NCBI RefSeq assembly: GCF_017349355.1
Contig: NZ_JAFMPM010000008.1
Coordinates: 1,240,001-1,304,000 of the forward strand
DNA from: Thiothrix fructosivorans
Lineage (GTDB): Bacteria > Pseudomonadota > Gammaproteobacteria > Thiotrichales > Thiotrichaceae
DNA length: 64,000 nt
Direction: 5' to 3'
Shown one piece after another: positions 18,599 to 27,666 of the stretch. The position numbers were made by a program, and so were the translations under genes. The notes under the pieces were generated by a model. That model was given only the letters and a program-made list of their open reading frames with translations, was not told the origin of the DNA and ran no database searches. The number at the start of each line of letters is the position of its first letter. Position 1 is the first letter of the stretch.

Positions 18599-19951
18599 AT
18601 GATTTGGTTGCCCGTGTTGCTAGCAGGTGGGGTTTTGTACGCCGGTAGCAAAGCCTTGCCGTCGTTTGATCAGTCAGCAAAAACATGGTTTGGACTCAAG
18701 CGTGCCAAAGCCCGTGCCACCGATAGCGCACAAGCTGAGCGTGAGTTGGCGGTATCAGCGATTTCGCTGGGTGTTGCAGCAGCGGGTAGCTTGTTGAAAC
18801 TGCCGATGCTGGGGTGGCTGAGTGTGCCGGTCACGGTCTATTTGCTTGCGCCAGTGGTGCGTGAAGCGGGGCAGGTGGTGGTGCAAGAGCGACGGGTGAA
18901 TGATCAGGTGCTAACCAGTGCGCGGCTGGCAGTGTGCATGACCATGAGTTACACCTTTATTGCCGCACTGGATGCCAGTTTGCACGTCGTGACCCACTGG
19001 CTGCGGGTGCGTAATGCCGAACGTTGGCAACAGGCATTGCAGCAGCGTTTGGGGTCACAAGCACAGCCCTGGCTACAACACTGGGATACGCTGGCAGAAC
19101 AATCGACGCATTGGCAACGGGTGGGGGAACGCAGCGGCGCAATCGCTGCCCCGCTGATGTTGGTGACGTGCGTGCTGGCAACGCCTGCCCTGGGGATTAA
19201 CCGTTCCTCTGCCTTCCTGACCACGTTTTTTGGGGCGCATGTACGCAAACTGGGGCCGTATACCACGCGGGAAACCCTACATCAGGCATTGGATCGTGGT
19301 TTGCTGTTGACGCACCCACAAGTGCTGGAGCGTGCAGTAAACATGGATACGGTGGTGTTCGATGGGCGACTCTTGCATGACACTTGTGTGGGTGGGCAGT
19401 TTGCTGCCAGCGTACAGGCATTGCAGCAACAAGCCCGCCGCGTCTATGTATTCACCGAAGCGGATGATGCGTTGTGTGCGTTGGCGGGAGTGGATGAGTG
19501 TTTTAATGCTGTCACTGCCGATGAACGGGTGGCATGGATTCACCAATGGCAAGCCGCAGGCAAACAGGTGTGTTACGTCGGTAGTGGGGCGGGGGATAGT
19601 GCCGCTTGCCAAGTGGCAAACCTCAGTGTAGTGGTGCAGGCAGTGTTACCGGCAACTTTACCCACGGAGGATTTGCCGGATGCCTTCTTGCTGGGAACCG
19701 ATTTGCAGGCAGTGCCGCATCTGTTTGCCTTGGCGGCAGCCTTTGGTGATTGCCAACGCTTCAATTTGCTTGCCCCGATGGGGGTGGATGTGGTGGATAT
19801 TTCGACCACCTTACTGCTGGATTTCGGGCTGGTGTATTCGGTGATGTTCACTTATGTTGGGTTGCTGCTGGGGATGGGCAGGACTCACTGGCGGAAGCCG
19901 CAGGCATTGCCAGCCAATAGGCAATCTTTGCCAGCAAGTCTTCCAGCCTGA
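18599..19951 (+). CDS. Degenerate P-type-ATPase-like membrane protein co-transcribed with HK1
   Basis: This 450-residue protein resembles the other P-type ATPases of the island but lacks every catalytic motif. The phosphorylation site reads VFDGRLLHD (Asp255) instead of DKTGT, GDGIND is replaced by GSGAGDS, and there is no TGES loop. Hydrophobic helices near 45-100 and 180-200 and at the C-terminus remain. It has no Cys-Pro pair in the membrane; the corresponding helix reads T-P-A-L-G-I-N. It starts 1 bp after the HK1 stop. Its 3' end overlaps the 3' end of the convergent HK2 gene by about 100 bp. A sensory or adaptor role beside the kinase is a reasonable guess. Confidence 0.75.
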   Translation: MIWLPVLLAGGVLYAGSKALPSFDQSAKTWFGLKRAKARATDSAQAERELAVSAISLGVAAAGSLLKLPMLGWLSVPVTVYLLAPVVREAGQVVVQERRVNDQVLTSARLAVCMTMSYTFIAALDASLHVVTHWLRVRNAERWQQALQQRLGSQAQPWLQHWDTLAEQSTHWQRVGERSGAIAAPLMLVTCVLATPALGINRSSAFLTTFFGAHVRKLGPYTTRETLHQALDRGLLLTHPQVLERAVNMDTVVFDGRLLHDTCVGGQFAASVQALQQQARRVYVFTEADDALCALAGVDECFNAVTADERVAWIHQWQAAGKQVCYVGSGAGDSAACQVANLSVVVQAVLPATLPTEDLPDAFLLGTDLQAVPHLFALAAAFGDCQRFNLLAPMGVDVVDISTTLLLDFGLVYSVMFTYVGLLLGMGRTHWRKPQALPANRQSLPASLPA

Positions 19952-22159
19952 AGGGTTTGCCCAGAAAATCGTCCATGCCAGCTTCAAGGCAACGTTCGTG
20001 GATATCGGGTATGGTATGGGCAGTAAGGGCAATAATCGGCGTGGTGTGGAATGCTGTGTGTGTGCGGATAGCCCGCACAACCTCATAGCCACTTTGGTCG
20101 GGCAAGCTGACATCCATCAGGATCACATCGAACTTCTGTTGCTGGCATTGTGCCAGTGCTTCAGCACCGTTCGCCGCCGTCACCACCTGTATGCCGTGTG
20201 TTTCCAGCAAGCGTTTCCCGACGAATAAGCTTATTGCATCATCATCCACCAGCAGGAGGTGGGCATGTTGCAATAACGTCAATGGGGTTTCTTGAGTGCC
20301 AAGTTGTGGTGTTTCTGTGGTGGTTGCCAAGGGGAATGTCAGGGTAAGGTAAAAGTGGCTGCCTTGCCCTAACTGGCTGGTGACATGCAGATTGCCGCCC
20401 ATGCGCGTGACCAGCTTGTGGCTGATGGCAAGCCCCAGACCTGAACCCGCGTGTTGCTGCTGTCTGGAAACTTGATAGAACGGTTCAAACAGATACGGCA
20501 AGTGTTCCGGGGCAATGCCTGTGCCGGTATCTGTGATAATAAAACACAAAGTGAGGCTGTTTGTATCGTGGTTTTCCAGACGGGTAGTTAGGGTCACTAC
20601 GCCTGTTGGGGTGTACTTGATGGCATTGCCCAGCAAATTACCCAGCACTTGTGCAAGGCGGGCAGCATCACCCAATAAGGTGGTCGCGTCCTCAGATGCA
20701 GGTAGGACATGTAACGCCAGCCCTTTGTGTTCTGCCAGCACGCTGAACATATGCCGGAGTTCATCTAGGAGCGTATTGAGTTGAAAGGGGGCAGGGCGCA
20801 GTTCGATAGCACTTTGCTGCATCCGTGACAAATCCAGAACTTCATCAATTAGCGGAGCAAGTGTGTGGAGGAAGCATCCAGTTTGCGCACGTAGTCCTGT
20901 TGTTCTGGGTTTAGCGGGGTCATTTGCAGCAGGGCATTGATGCCTACTACCGCATTCATCGGCGTGCGCAACTCATGGCTCATGGTGGAAAGGAATTCAT
21001 CTTTGGTTTTGTTGGTGACTTCGCTGCGTTCTTTAGCTTCACGCATCCGGTGAGTTTGCTGAGCGTGCGCAAATGACAGCAGCAGTAGTGCAATCAGGAC
21101 GGCGATTTGTGCTCCGTACACATACAGACGGTCATACATTAGCCAACCTGTTTTCACCAAGAGGTAAGGGATTATGCCAGTGGCGAAGATCAGTGCTGCC
21201 CAGTAATTATTCCGGGTGGAGTGATGCCCGTTTAGTGCTGCCTGAGTAATTAAAAAAAGCACAATAGGGGCAAGGATCAGGGTAATAGTCAACAGGAGTT
21301 GTTCCGCGAAAAACACTAGCCCTGCCAACGGTATGACGCCAAGGAAAAGAATAGGTATCCAGTGGCATAGTATTTCTAAGGTACGGCTGTAACCCGCATT
21401 GATGTAACGCCAATAATGAAATGCACTCCCAACAGTCAGCAAAAATGGTGTAGTGGAAAAATAGCTATCTGTTCTATATACCCAGAATAATGCCGGGAAT
21501 AAATGACTTTCCTGTAGGAACACCCCGCTCATGCTAAAGGTAAACACAGTCAAACTTAGATAGGATAGTTCCCGTAAGCTAATGAATAACAGCAGGTTAT
21601 AGAAACCCAAGACCATAATGCCCGCAAACAACATCCCGAATATGAGTGTTTGCAGATAAGTATTGGTAAGTAACGGTTCTGTTGTCACCAACTTCAGTGG
21701 CAGGGCTAATAATCCTTGGTGGTTAGTGACCCGTATGTAAACGGTCAAGGGTTCATGTAAGGCAGGTTTTACCTGATAGACGGGGGTGGTCCGGTTAACC
21801 ACCGGCGAGAGTTGTATAGGATGGGGTGCTGTTTGTTGGAATACCTGCATATCACCACCCAACGGGTAATCCAGCAGCAAAAACCAGTCTTGTGTGTGGT
21901 CTGTCTTGAGTTGAAACTTCACCCACCATGTTGAGCGTGTTCTCCCCAAGCTCGGTACGGTGGCCGTATTGGTTTTAAACTGTTCGGCAGGCATAGCCAT
22001 GATCTCGTCGATGCTGAACGTACTCTGGGGGTCTTCCAGCAATTCCAGATAGGGGGCAAGGTTGACAGTGTTCTGCTGCTTGTGCAAGGTCAAGACAGGT
22101 GCGGCGGAAACGCTGTTTCCCCAAACAAGCAACAAAATGAATAACACCCGGTATGGCAA
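19848..22159 (-). pseudogene. Hybrid sensor histidine kinase (HK2), frameshifted
   Basis: This is a paralogue of HK1 with the same layout: signal peptide, 7TMR-DISM sensor and membrane region, HisKA with SHELRTPMN (His395), HATPase with GLGLAI and a receiver with LMDVSLPD. The frame breaks near 20852. The first part ends ...STHLLR-stop at 20849, and the next frame continues exactly where homology expects with LIDEVLDLSRMQ. One base, probably a C after the CGC arginine codon, appears to be missing; restoring it would give about 770 residues, the size of HK1. It could be a real inactivating mutation or a sequence error. The gene reads leftward, 97 bp downstream of the SDR gene, and may be the last gene of that operon. 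Its 3' end overlaps the dead ATPase gene on the other strand. Confidence 0.85.
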
Positions 22160-22256
22160 TGGAAGTCCCTCATGTGCGGCCTTGACACGTAGGGAGGGGA
22201 CATTGCCTGATAGAACAGGCGTTGTCCAGCTATGATGCAGTGGTTAGCGGCTCTTA

Positions 22257-23030
22257 TTAAATCCCCCCGCTGACTTCCACAATCTGCCCTGTCAGATAAC
22301 TCGCCGCTTCCGATGCCAAAAACACCGCCACTGCCGCCTGTTCTTCCGGGGTGGAAAGTCGTCCCACCGGTATCGACTCCAGCACCTCGTGCTTTTCAGT
22401 ATCAGAACGCACTTGCCAAAATTTTTCGTCAATGCGTTCAGTCAGGGTAATGCCGGGGGCAACCGCATTGCAGGTAATGCCATACGGGGCAACTTCCCGC
22501 GACAGTTTGCGGGTGAAACCATCCACCCCAGCTTTGGAGGCGGCATACGCGACCGATACCTTGTCGCGCCGCCCATGACTGGCAATCGAGGAGAAGTTGA
22601 CAATACGCCCATATTGATGGCGTTTCATCAACGGCACAGCAGCACGGCAACACAAGAAAATGGAATCTAGGTTTAGATGGAGCAGTGTCTGCCATTGCGC
22701 CAAGCTCATGTCTTCCAGTTTTGCACCCGGTGGCCCGCCCGCTGTGCCGCCGCCGACCGCATTAATCAGAATGTCGAGCCGCGCATATTTGTCAGCAATT
22801 TGCCCGAATACCGCGTTGACCGCCATTTCTTGCGTGACATCCAGCAAATACGTATCTACCCGTAACAGGCTATGTTCTGCGTTCAGTTGAGTTTTCAGGT
22901 CAGCGAGGGTGCTGGCATCGGTATCCATTAACACCAGTGTCTGTAAGTGTTGCGCCAGCAAGAATGCAGTGGCCTTGCCAATGCCGCTACCTGCACCAGT
23001 AATGATCGCTAGCCGTGGAGAATTGCTCAT
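22257..23030 (-). CDS. Short-chain dehydrogenase/reductase
   Basis: This 257-residue classical SDR has the nucleotide-binding TGAGSGIG near residue 11, NAVGG in place of NNAG, a catalytic Ser in NFSSIAS, and YAASK as the Tyr-Lys pair. It ends with the family-typical LTGQIVEVSGGI. It will oxidise or reduce an alcohol/carbonyl with NAD(P). It begins 2 bp after the stop of the chorismate-utilising enzyme, so the two are one operon. A 2,3-dihydro-2,3-dihydroxybenzoate dehydrogenase (EntA-like) role fits that neighbour, but no isochorismatase gene is in the window. Reduction of an aldehyde released by the NRPS is the other obvious option. Confidence 0.85.
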   Translation of the reverse strand: MSNSPRLAIITGAGSGIGKATAFLLAQHLQTLVLMDTDASTLADLKTQLNAEHSLLRVDTYLLDVTQEMAVNAVFGQIADKYARLDILINAVGGGTAGGPPGAKLEDMSLAQWQTLLHLNLDSIFLCCRAAVPLMKRHQYGRIVNFSSIASHGRRDKVSVAYAASKAGVDGFTRKLSREVAPYGITCNAVAPGITLTERIDEKFWQVRSDTEKHEVLESIPVGRLSTPEEQAAVAVFLASEAASYLTGQIVEVSGGI

Positions 23031-23032
23031 GT

Positions 23033-24352
23033 TTACCCCACTTTGCGTACTGGTTGCTGAGAAACTGCGCCGGACAAGGTAGCCAGCATCGCGGACATTT
23101 TCATACGGATTTCCTCATTTTCCTGCGCCGGAATGGATTCTGTCATCACCCCCGCCCCGGCTTGCACAAACAGGCGGTCAGCGTATTTGTACATGCCTCG
23201 AATAGTTAAGGCAAAACGGCAATCACGTCCAGATACCCAGCCGACAGTACCCGCAAACAAACCACGCGGAAATTGCTCCAGTTCGCGGATGAGCTGGATA
23301 GATTCGGCTTTCGGTACGCCGCTAACCATCGCGCTGGGGAATAGGGACAGCATGGCATCAACGCAATGTTTGTCTTCGGCGAGTTCGCCGCTGAGTTCTG
23401 AACTCAGGTGCATCACGTCTTTTTGTTGAATGACATCCAGCAGGCGATTGACTGCCAGTGTGCCGGGTGCACAGTGTGGATGCAGTTCACCCATCATCTG
23501 CACCAACGCCAAGGTATGTTCGGCCAGTTCCTTGCGGTCACTGAGCAAGGCTTGGGCTATACGTTGGTTCTCTGCCGGATTATTGCTGCGGGTTTTCGTA
23601 CCCGCTAAAGGATTGGCGGCGACTTTGCCCGCATCCACACGCACCAGTAATTCCGGGGAGGCAATCGCAGCACCCACGCTGCCGAAATCCATCAATACCG
23701 CATCGGCATACTTTTGATGCAAGCAATAGGCGGCAAACAAATCCAGCAGATCGGCGTCGTCATCAAAGCCCAGATAGCGCGACAGCACCACTTTGGTCAG
23801 ATTGCCGCTGAGGGTTGCGGTAGCGGTTTCTACGGCTTGCATGAAATGTTGTTCGCAATAGCCGCAATCTGGAGCAACCGCATCCAAGACAGGCAACGGG
23901 GCAGGCGGGGCTTGTAAAGCAAGATCTAGCAAACGGGTATCCGAACCGAAGTATTCGACTTGCCCATCTTGTATGCACAGCCGGTGTTCGGGGATGAAGA
24001 ATTGCACCAGCGGGAACGTGCTGCTACGGTCGGGTGCATAACCTTGGTTGCTATCCCACGCATCAAAACCGACGTAACCGAAAGCTTTATTGTTTAAGGC
24101 TTCCGCTTGATCACCGAGTTGTTTGAGGGCTGTGACCCAATCACTATCACTTTCTCCGTCGAGTAGGGCAATCTGTGTCTTGGCCTGCCAGCCAATTTCT
24201 GCCCTACCTGCGTGAATGTGCAAATAGTAAGGCTGTTGGATAACCCCTTGCTGGCGCAACCAATGCAGGATGGCAACCGCCTCGTTGGGGGTATCGGCTT
24301 TGCGGGCTTTATTGGTACGTTGGTAAGCCTCGTAATCAAGAATCTTGCTCAT
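23033..24352 (-). CDS. Chorismate-utilising enzyme, salicylate/isochorismate synthase type
   Basis: This 439-residue protein belongs to the TrpE/PabB/EntC/MbtI chorismate-binding family. The segment TKVVLSRY places a lysine (Lys187) at the position of the catalytic base that activates water in isochorismate and salicylate synthases; anthranilate synthases have glutamine there. PLAGT, the acidic D-RKE-AEH motif, the SSELSGEL segment and the C-terminal AGAGVMTESIPAQENEE are also present. The length matches MbtI/Irp9 salicylate synthases. No glutamine amidotransferase gene is nearby, arguing against anthranilate or aminodeoxychorismate. It should turn chorismate into isochorismate or salicylate, a likely aryl precursor for the NRPS. 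It starts 10 bp after the P-type ATPase stop. Confidence 0.85.
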   Translation of the reverse strand: MSKILDYEAYQRTNKARKADTPNEAVAILHWLRQQGVIQQPYYLHIHAGRAEIGWQAKTQIALLDGESDSDWVTALKQLGDQAEALNNKAFGYVGFDAWDSNQGYAPDRSSTFPLVQFFIPEHRLCIQDGQVEYFGSDTRLLDLALQAPPAPLPVLDAVAPDCGYCEQHFMQAVETATATLSGNLTKVVLSRYLGFDDDADLLDLFAAYCLHQKYADAVLMDFGSVGAAIASPELLVRVDAGKVAANPLAGTKTRSNNPAENQRIAQALLSDRKELAEHTLALVQMMGELHPHCAPGTLAVNRLLDVIQQKDVMHLSSELSGELAEDKHCVDAMLSLFPSAMVSGVPKAESIQLIRELEQFPRGLFAGTVGWVSGRDCRFALTIRGMYKYADRLFVQAGAGVMTESIPAQENEEIRMKMSAMLATLSGAVSQQPVRKVG

Positions 24353-24362
24353 GGTGTTACCT

Positions 24363-26486
24363 CTATTGGCGCGTTACCCGGTGGATAAGTGATGGTTTGG
24401 TGTTGGTTTTAGATAATTGACGTAACGGTGACAGGGCTTTGCTCATTGCTGCTGTTACCCCGCCGCCATACAGCACAAGGGCTGCGGTCATGCCAAAGTG
24501 CAGCAGGAAGACCCCGCCGATCAGTACCGTGCCGGGGATGTAAGCCATGCGCATGGTCTGGTCGAGGTTTTTATTGAAGCCATACGCAATTTCGAATAAC
24601 TGATCCAGTTGTTGCAAAGATTGGGTCATCAGCACGATCTGCGCACTATCGGTAGCCACGGACGTTGCCCCACGCAACGATACCGATACATCGGCTTGTT
24701 GCAGCGCAATCGCGTCATTGATGCCATCACCCACGAAACAGACAGTACGTCCGGCTTCCTGTAATTCGCGGATCTTGTCGGCTTTGCCTTCGGGGAGGAC
24801 TTCGGCAAACACATCGTCAATGCCCAGCCGTTTTGCCAAATGCTCGGTAGGTTGACGGTGGTCGCCGGAAAGGATGCACAGTTTCAAGCCGCGTTGGTGC
24901 AGTTTGCGCACCATGTTTACGGTATCAGGGCGTAGTTGCGCCTGTAATTCGAGTGCGCCGGCCAGTTGCCCATTGACTGCGACGAAAATCAGCGAGTTGC
25001 CGCTTTCCTGACAAGTCGCTTTGACTGTTTCCATCATGGGGGGGATGGCAACCTCGGCTTGCTGCATGAAACGCTGGCTACCGACCTGAATCGTCTTGCC
25101 CTGATGGTTGACTTGTACCCCAAAGCCGACGGTGTAAGCAGCGTCATCCGGCACAGTGAGTTCCAGTCCATGTTGTTCGGCAGCAGTAAGAATGGCTTTG
25201 GCAACTGGGTGGCTTTGGCGGTATTCGGCGAGTGCCGCAAACGTGAGTATGTCGGTTTCCTGCCAGTCAGCGCAGCAATGGATATGGCTGACCTCGGGTT
25301 GTTCCAGCGTGAGCGTGCCGGTTTTGTCGAAGACGACGGTATCCACCTCGTGCAGCTTTTCGAGTGAACGCCCGTCCTTGACCAGAATGCCGTGGTGGGA
25401 AGCTAGGTTCAGGTGACTGAGCATACTCACCGGGCCTGAGAAAAACATGATAGAGCCAAAGCCGCTGTTCATGATGGCGGCTGCTCCGGCTGGGCCAATC
25501 GTTACCATCGCCAAACCGCTGGCAGCCAAGACAGGAAATGTCAACTTGTCAGCTAGACGTTCGCTACGGGCTTCGTGTTCCAGCCGTTGCGATGTCATGT
25601 TGCCCAAAATGTTACCGATTTGTGCGGCTGCCGTATCATTGCCGGTTTGTTCGACTCGCACGTAGATTTTACCCGTCAACACCAGTGTATTGGCGAGAAC
25701 GGGGTCATCCAGCGTTTTTTCCACCGGCTGGGCTTCGCCTGTCAGTACATGTTGGTCAATGGTTGCTGCGCCTTCGGTGATATGCCCATCAACCGGGACT
25801 GTTTGTCCAGCAGACAGGACGATGATGTCCCCAATCTGTACATCGGCGAAACTGATTTCAGTTTCCACCCCAGCTACTTGTACCCACACAGTAGCTGGGG
25901 GTTGTAAGGCAAACGTGTTCATCAGTGACGCTTGGGAATAGGCTTCGGTGCGGGCAGCGAGTTTGAAGGCGGAAAATACGACGACAGACAGCAGACTGCT
26001 AACGACGTAATAGCCCGCCGCTAAGCTGCTCAACACCGACAAAGCACCTACAAAACGGTATTTAATGCGCCGTTCACGCAACATGGTGTGCAGGCTACGT
26101 TTGAACAGTGGTCCCATGATGAATAGCAAACCTGCGGCACTCACCCACGAAAGGGGTTGGTAAACCAGTGCGCCTAGCAGGGCAAGTTTGGTCGTGACAA
26201 GAGACATACCAATGCGTCGGTTAATGTCAGCTTCTTTGTCGTTGTATTGACCAGAAAACTCCTGCATTTGTTGGCTGCGTTGTTCTGTTCCGAACAGCGT
26301 GTCTATTTTAGTCTGAAACAAGTGCTGGTAACTGGCATCAACCCGCTGCCACAGTTTGGGTGGCTGTGGTATGCGAGGATCGAGCCGCTTAAGTTTGCCT
26401 ACGGTTGTTTCACGGGAAAGCAGTTTTTTGGCTAGTTTTTTGCCTGCCAACGTACCGCCGCCCATCACCAGCAACATCTCCAGCAT
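24363..26486 (-). CDS. P-type ATPase, P1B-like, lacking the CPx metal motif (second pump)
   Basis: This 707-residue pump keeps the catalytic set: TGEA (249-252, a conservative change from TGES), DKTGTLT with Asp387, SHPVA in the nucleotide domain and GDGIND (586-591). Its membrane motif position reads F-S-G-P-V-S-M rather than CPC or SPC, and no CxxC metal-binding domain precedes it. It is clearly paralogous to the ATPase at 7229. Its start overlaps the stop of the methyltransferase gene (TAATG), so it is translationally coupled within the operon EgtD-like, ATPase, chorismate enzyme, SDR. Pairing of a P-type pump with both biosynthetic operons suggests that ion or metabolite pumping is central to the island. 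Confidence 0.9.
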   Translation of the reverse strand: MLEMLLVMGGGTLAGKKLAKKLLSRETTVGKLKRLDPRIPQPPKLWQRVDASYQHLFQTKIDTLFGTEQRSQQMQEFSGQYNDKEADINRRIGMSLVTTKLALLGALVYQPLSWVSAAGLLFIMGPLFKRSLHTMLRERRIKYRFVGALSVLSSLAAGYYVVSSLLSVVVFSAFKLAARTEAYSQASLMNTFALQPPATVWVQVAGVETEISFADVQIGDIIVLSAGQTVPVDGHITEGAATIDQHVLTGEAQPVEKTLDDPVLANTLVLTGKIYVRVEQTGNDTAAAQIGNILGNMTSQRLEHEARSERLADKLTFPVLAASGLAMVTIGPAGAAAIMNSGFGSIMFFSGPVSMLSHLNLASHHGILVKDGRSLEKLHEVDTVVFDKTGTLTLEQPEVSHIHCCADWQETDILTFAALAEYRQSHPVAKAILTAAEQHGLELTVPDDAAYTVGFGVQVNHQGKTIQVGSQRFMQQAEVAIPPMMETVKATCQESGNSLIFVAVNGQLAGALELQAQLRPDTVNMVRKLHQRGLKLCILSGDHRQPTEHLAKRLGIDDVFAEVLPEGKADKIRELQEAGRTVCFVGDGINDAIALQQADVSVSLRGATSVATDSAQIVLMTQSLQQLDQLFEIAYGFNKNLDQTMRMAYIPGTVLIGGVFLLHFGMTAALVLYGGGVTAAMSKALSPLRQLSKTNTKPSLIHRVTRQ

Positions 26487-27508
26487 TACTTCGTTTCCAC
26501 CGTAAACAGGTTGAGGCTGTAGAGGGCTTTACTATCAAACCATTGCTGTTGCAGCGTTAACCCTGTGGCTTTGCCAAGTTGCAGAATGTCATCTTGATCA
26601 TATTTGTGGGCAAAATGGAGACGGATAAGTTCTTCCGCTTGGAAATCGAAGGTTTGTTCTATCGCTTCCAGCGTGACTTGCTGATCTAGCAGACTTTTCA
26701 GGTAAATTTCCACCCGTCCGGCAACGTCATTGTAGAAACAGTGACGTTGGAAATGATCCGTAACAAAATTGCCGCCCAGTTGTTGATTAATACGGCGCAG
26801 GGCGTTGCAGTTGAATTGATAGCGCAAGGGGTCATCATATTCACCGCAACAGTAAGCACGGTGCAGAATGTCGGTATCTTTCTTCAGGTCAATGCCCAGC
26901 AAGAGTTTGTCGCCGGGCTTGAGGGCGGTCAGCATTTTTTCCCGTAACAACTGCGCCGCACTGGCAGGGTCAGCATGACCAATGTCTGAACCCAACCACA
27001 GCAACAGTTTAGGTTGGCGGATTTCGTCAGCCAAAGCCGCTAACCCTACGTAGTAATCAGCAATCACACCCAGAATAGCGAGATCGGGATAATCCGCACT
27101 CAAGCGTTTGACATTGGCTTGCAGGAAATCCCCGGAAATGTCGATGGGGCAGAACAGCGTTTTGCCTTGATGTTGCTGCATGGCTTCCAGCAAATGGCGG
27201 GTTTTGACAGAGCTACCACTGCCCAGTTCAATCAAGGCGGTGTTGTCTGCCAGTATTGCCGCGATAGCGGGGGAAAAGCGGGTGAGAATTTCGGTTTCGG
27301 CATGGGCGGGGTAGTAGTTTTTGTCTTGGGTAATGCGCTCAAACAGGTCAGAGCCAGCCGCATCATACGCATACTTGTGTTGGATGTATTTGGGGCTAGC
27401 AGCCAAACCCGTGCCAATGTCGCTGGCGAAGGTATCGGGGGCATCCTTGTCTACCAAATTAATGAAACGGTAAGCAGCAGGGGTAAGCTGGGGTTGGGGC
27501 GTTGACAT
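26486..27508 (-). CDS. EgtD-like SAM-dependent amino-acid N-methyltransferase
   Basis: This 340-residue protein has the marks of the EgtD (histidine N-alpha-methyltransferase) family: NYYPAHAETEIL, the SAM-binding ELGSGSSVKTRHLL, and the LLLWLGSDIGH and LLLGIDLKKD segments. EgtD makes hercynine for ergothioneine, but no EgtB/EgtC partner is here, so the substrate may be another amino acid or amine of the pathway. ATG 27508 is used; in-frame starts at 27520 and 27556 would lengthen the N-terminus and none has a strong ribosome site. It is the first gene of a leftward operon and diverges from the aminotransferase, sharing the gap that holds operator box 3. Confidence 0.85.
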   Translation of the reverse strand: MSTPQPQLTPAAYRFINLVDKDAPDTFASDIGTGLAASPKYIQHKYAYDAAGSDLFERITQDKNYYPAHAETEILTRFSPAIAAILADNTALIELGSGSSVKTRHLLEAMQQHQGKTLFCPIDISGDFLQANVKRLSADYPDLAILGVIADYYVGLAALADEIRQPKLLLWLGSDIGHADPASAAQLLREKMLTALKPGDKLLLGIDLKKDTDILHRAYCCGEYDDPLRYQFNCNALRRINQQLGGNFVTDHFQRHCFYNDVAGRVEIYLKSLLDQQVTLEAIEQTFDFQAEELIRLHFAHKYDQDDILQLGKATGLTLQQQWFDSKALYSLNLFTVETK

Positions 27509-27583
27509 ACAGCAATCCATCGTCCGGTTGGGTAATTGTGGATAAAGCTTAAGCATTGCAATGTGCCAAGGAAAGCGGTTTAT

Positions 27584-27600
27584 TGTTAAGAAATGTTAAG
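27584..27600 (+). promoter_or_regulatory. Operator box 3, between methyltransferase and aminotransferase operons
   Basis: The sequence is TGTTAAGAAATGTTAAG, facing the aminotransferase gene. An AATACT -10 candidate lies at 27633-27638, 32 bp downstream. The gap separates divergent genes, so the site may also act on the EgtD-like operon. Confidence 0.74.
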
Positions 27601-27666
27601 CAGCATGGGACAGTGATCACAGCTTGTGATTGAATACTCGCCTGACTTCCCATGACAAGGCCAACC

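Noticed and set aside
22200-22225. GCCTG-ATAGAA-CAGGC hairpin between the SDR and HK2 genes as a terminator.
   Set aside because: The stem is only 5 bp and no T-tract follows; HK2 may well be read from the upstream operon.
23033-24352. Assignment as anthranilate or aminodeoxychorismate synthase component I.
   Set aside because: The catalytic position has lysine (Lys187), typical of isochorismate/salicylate synthases, and no glutamine amidotransferase gene is adjacent.
26486-27508. Ergothioneine biosynthesis from the EgtD-like gene.
   Set aside because: No EgtB, EgtC or EgtE partner is in the window, so the methyltransferase is more likely part of the island's own pathway.
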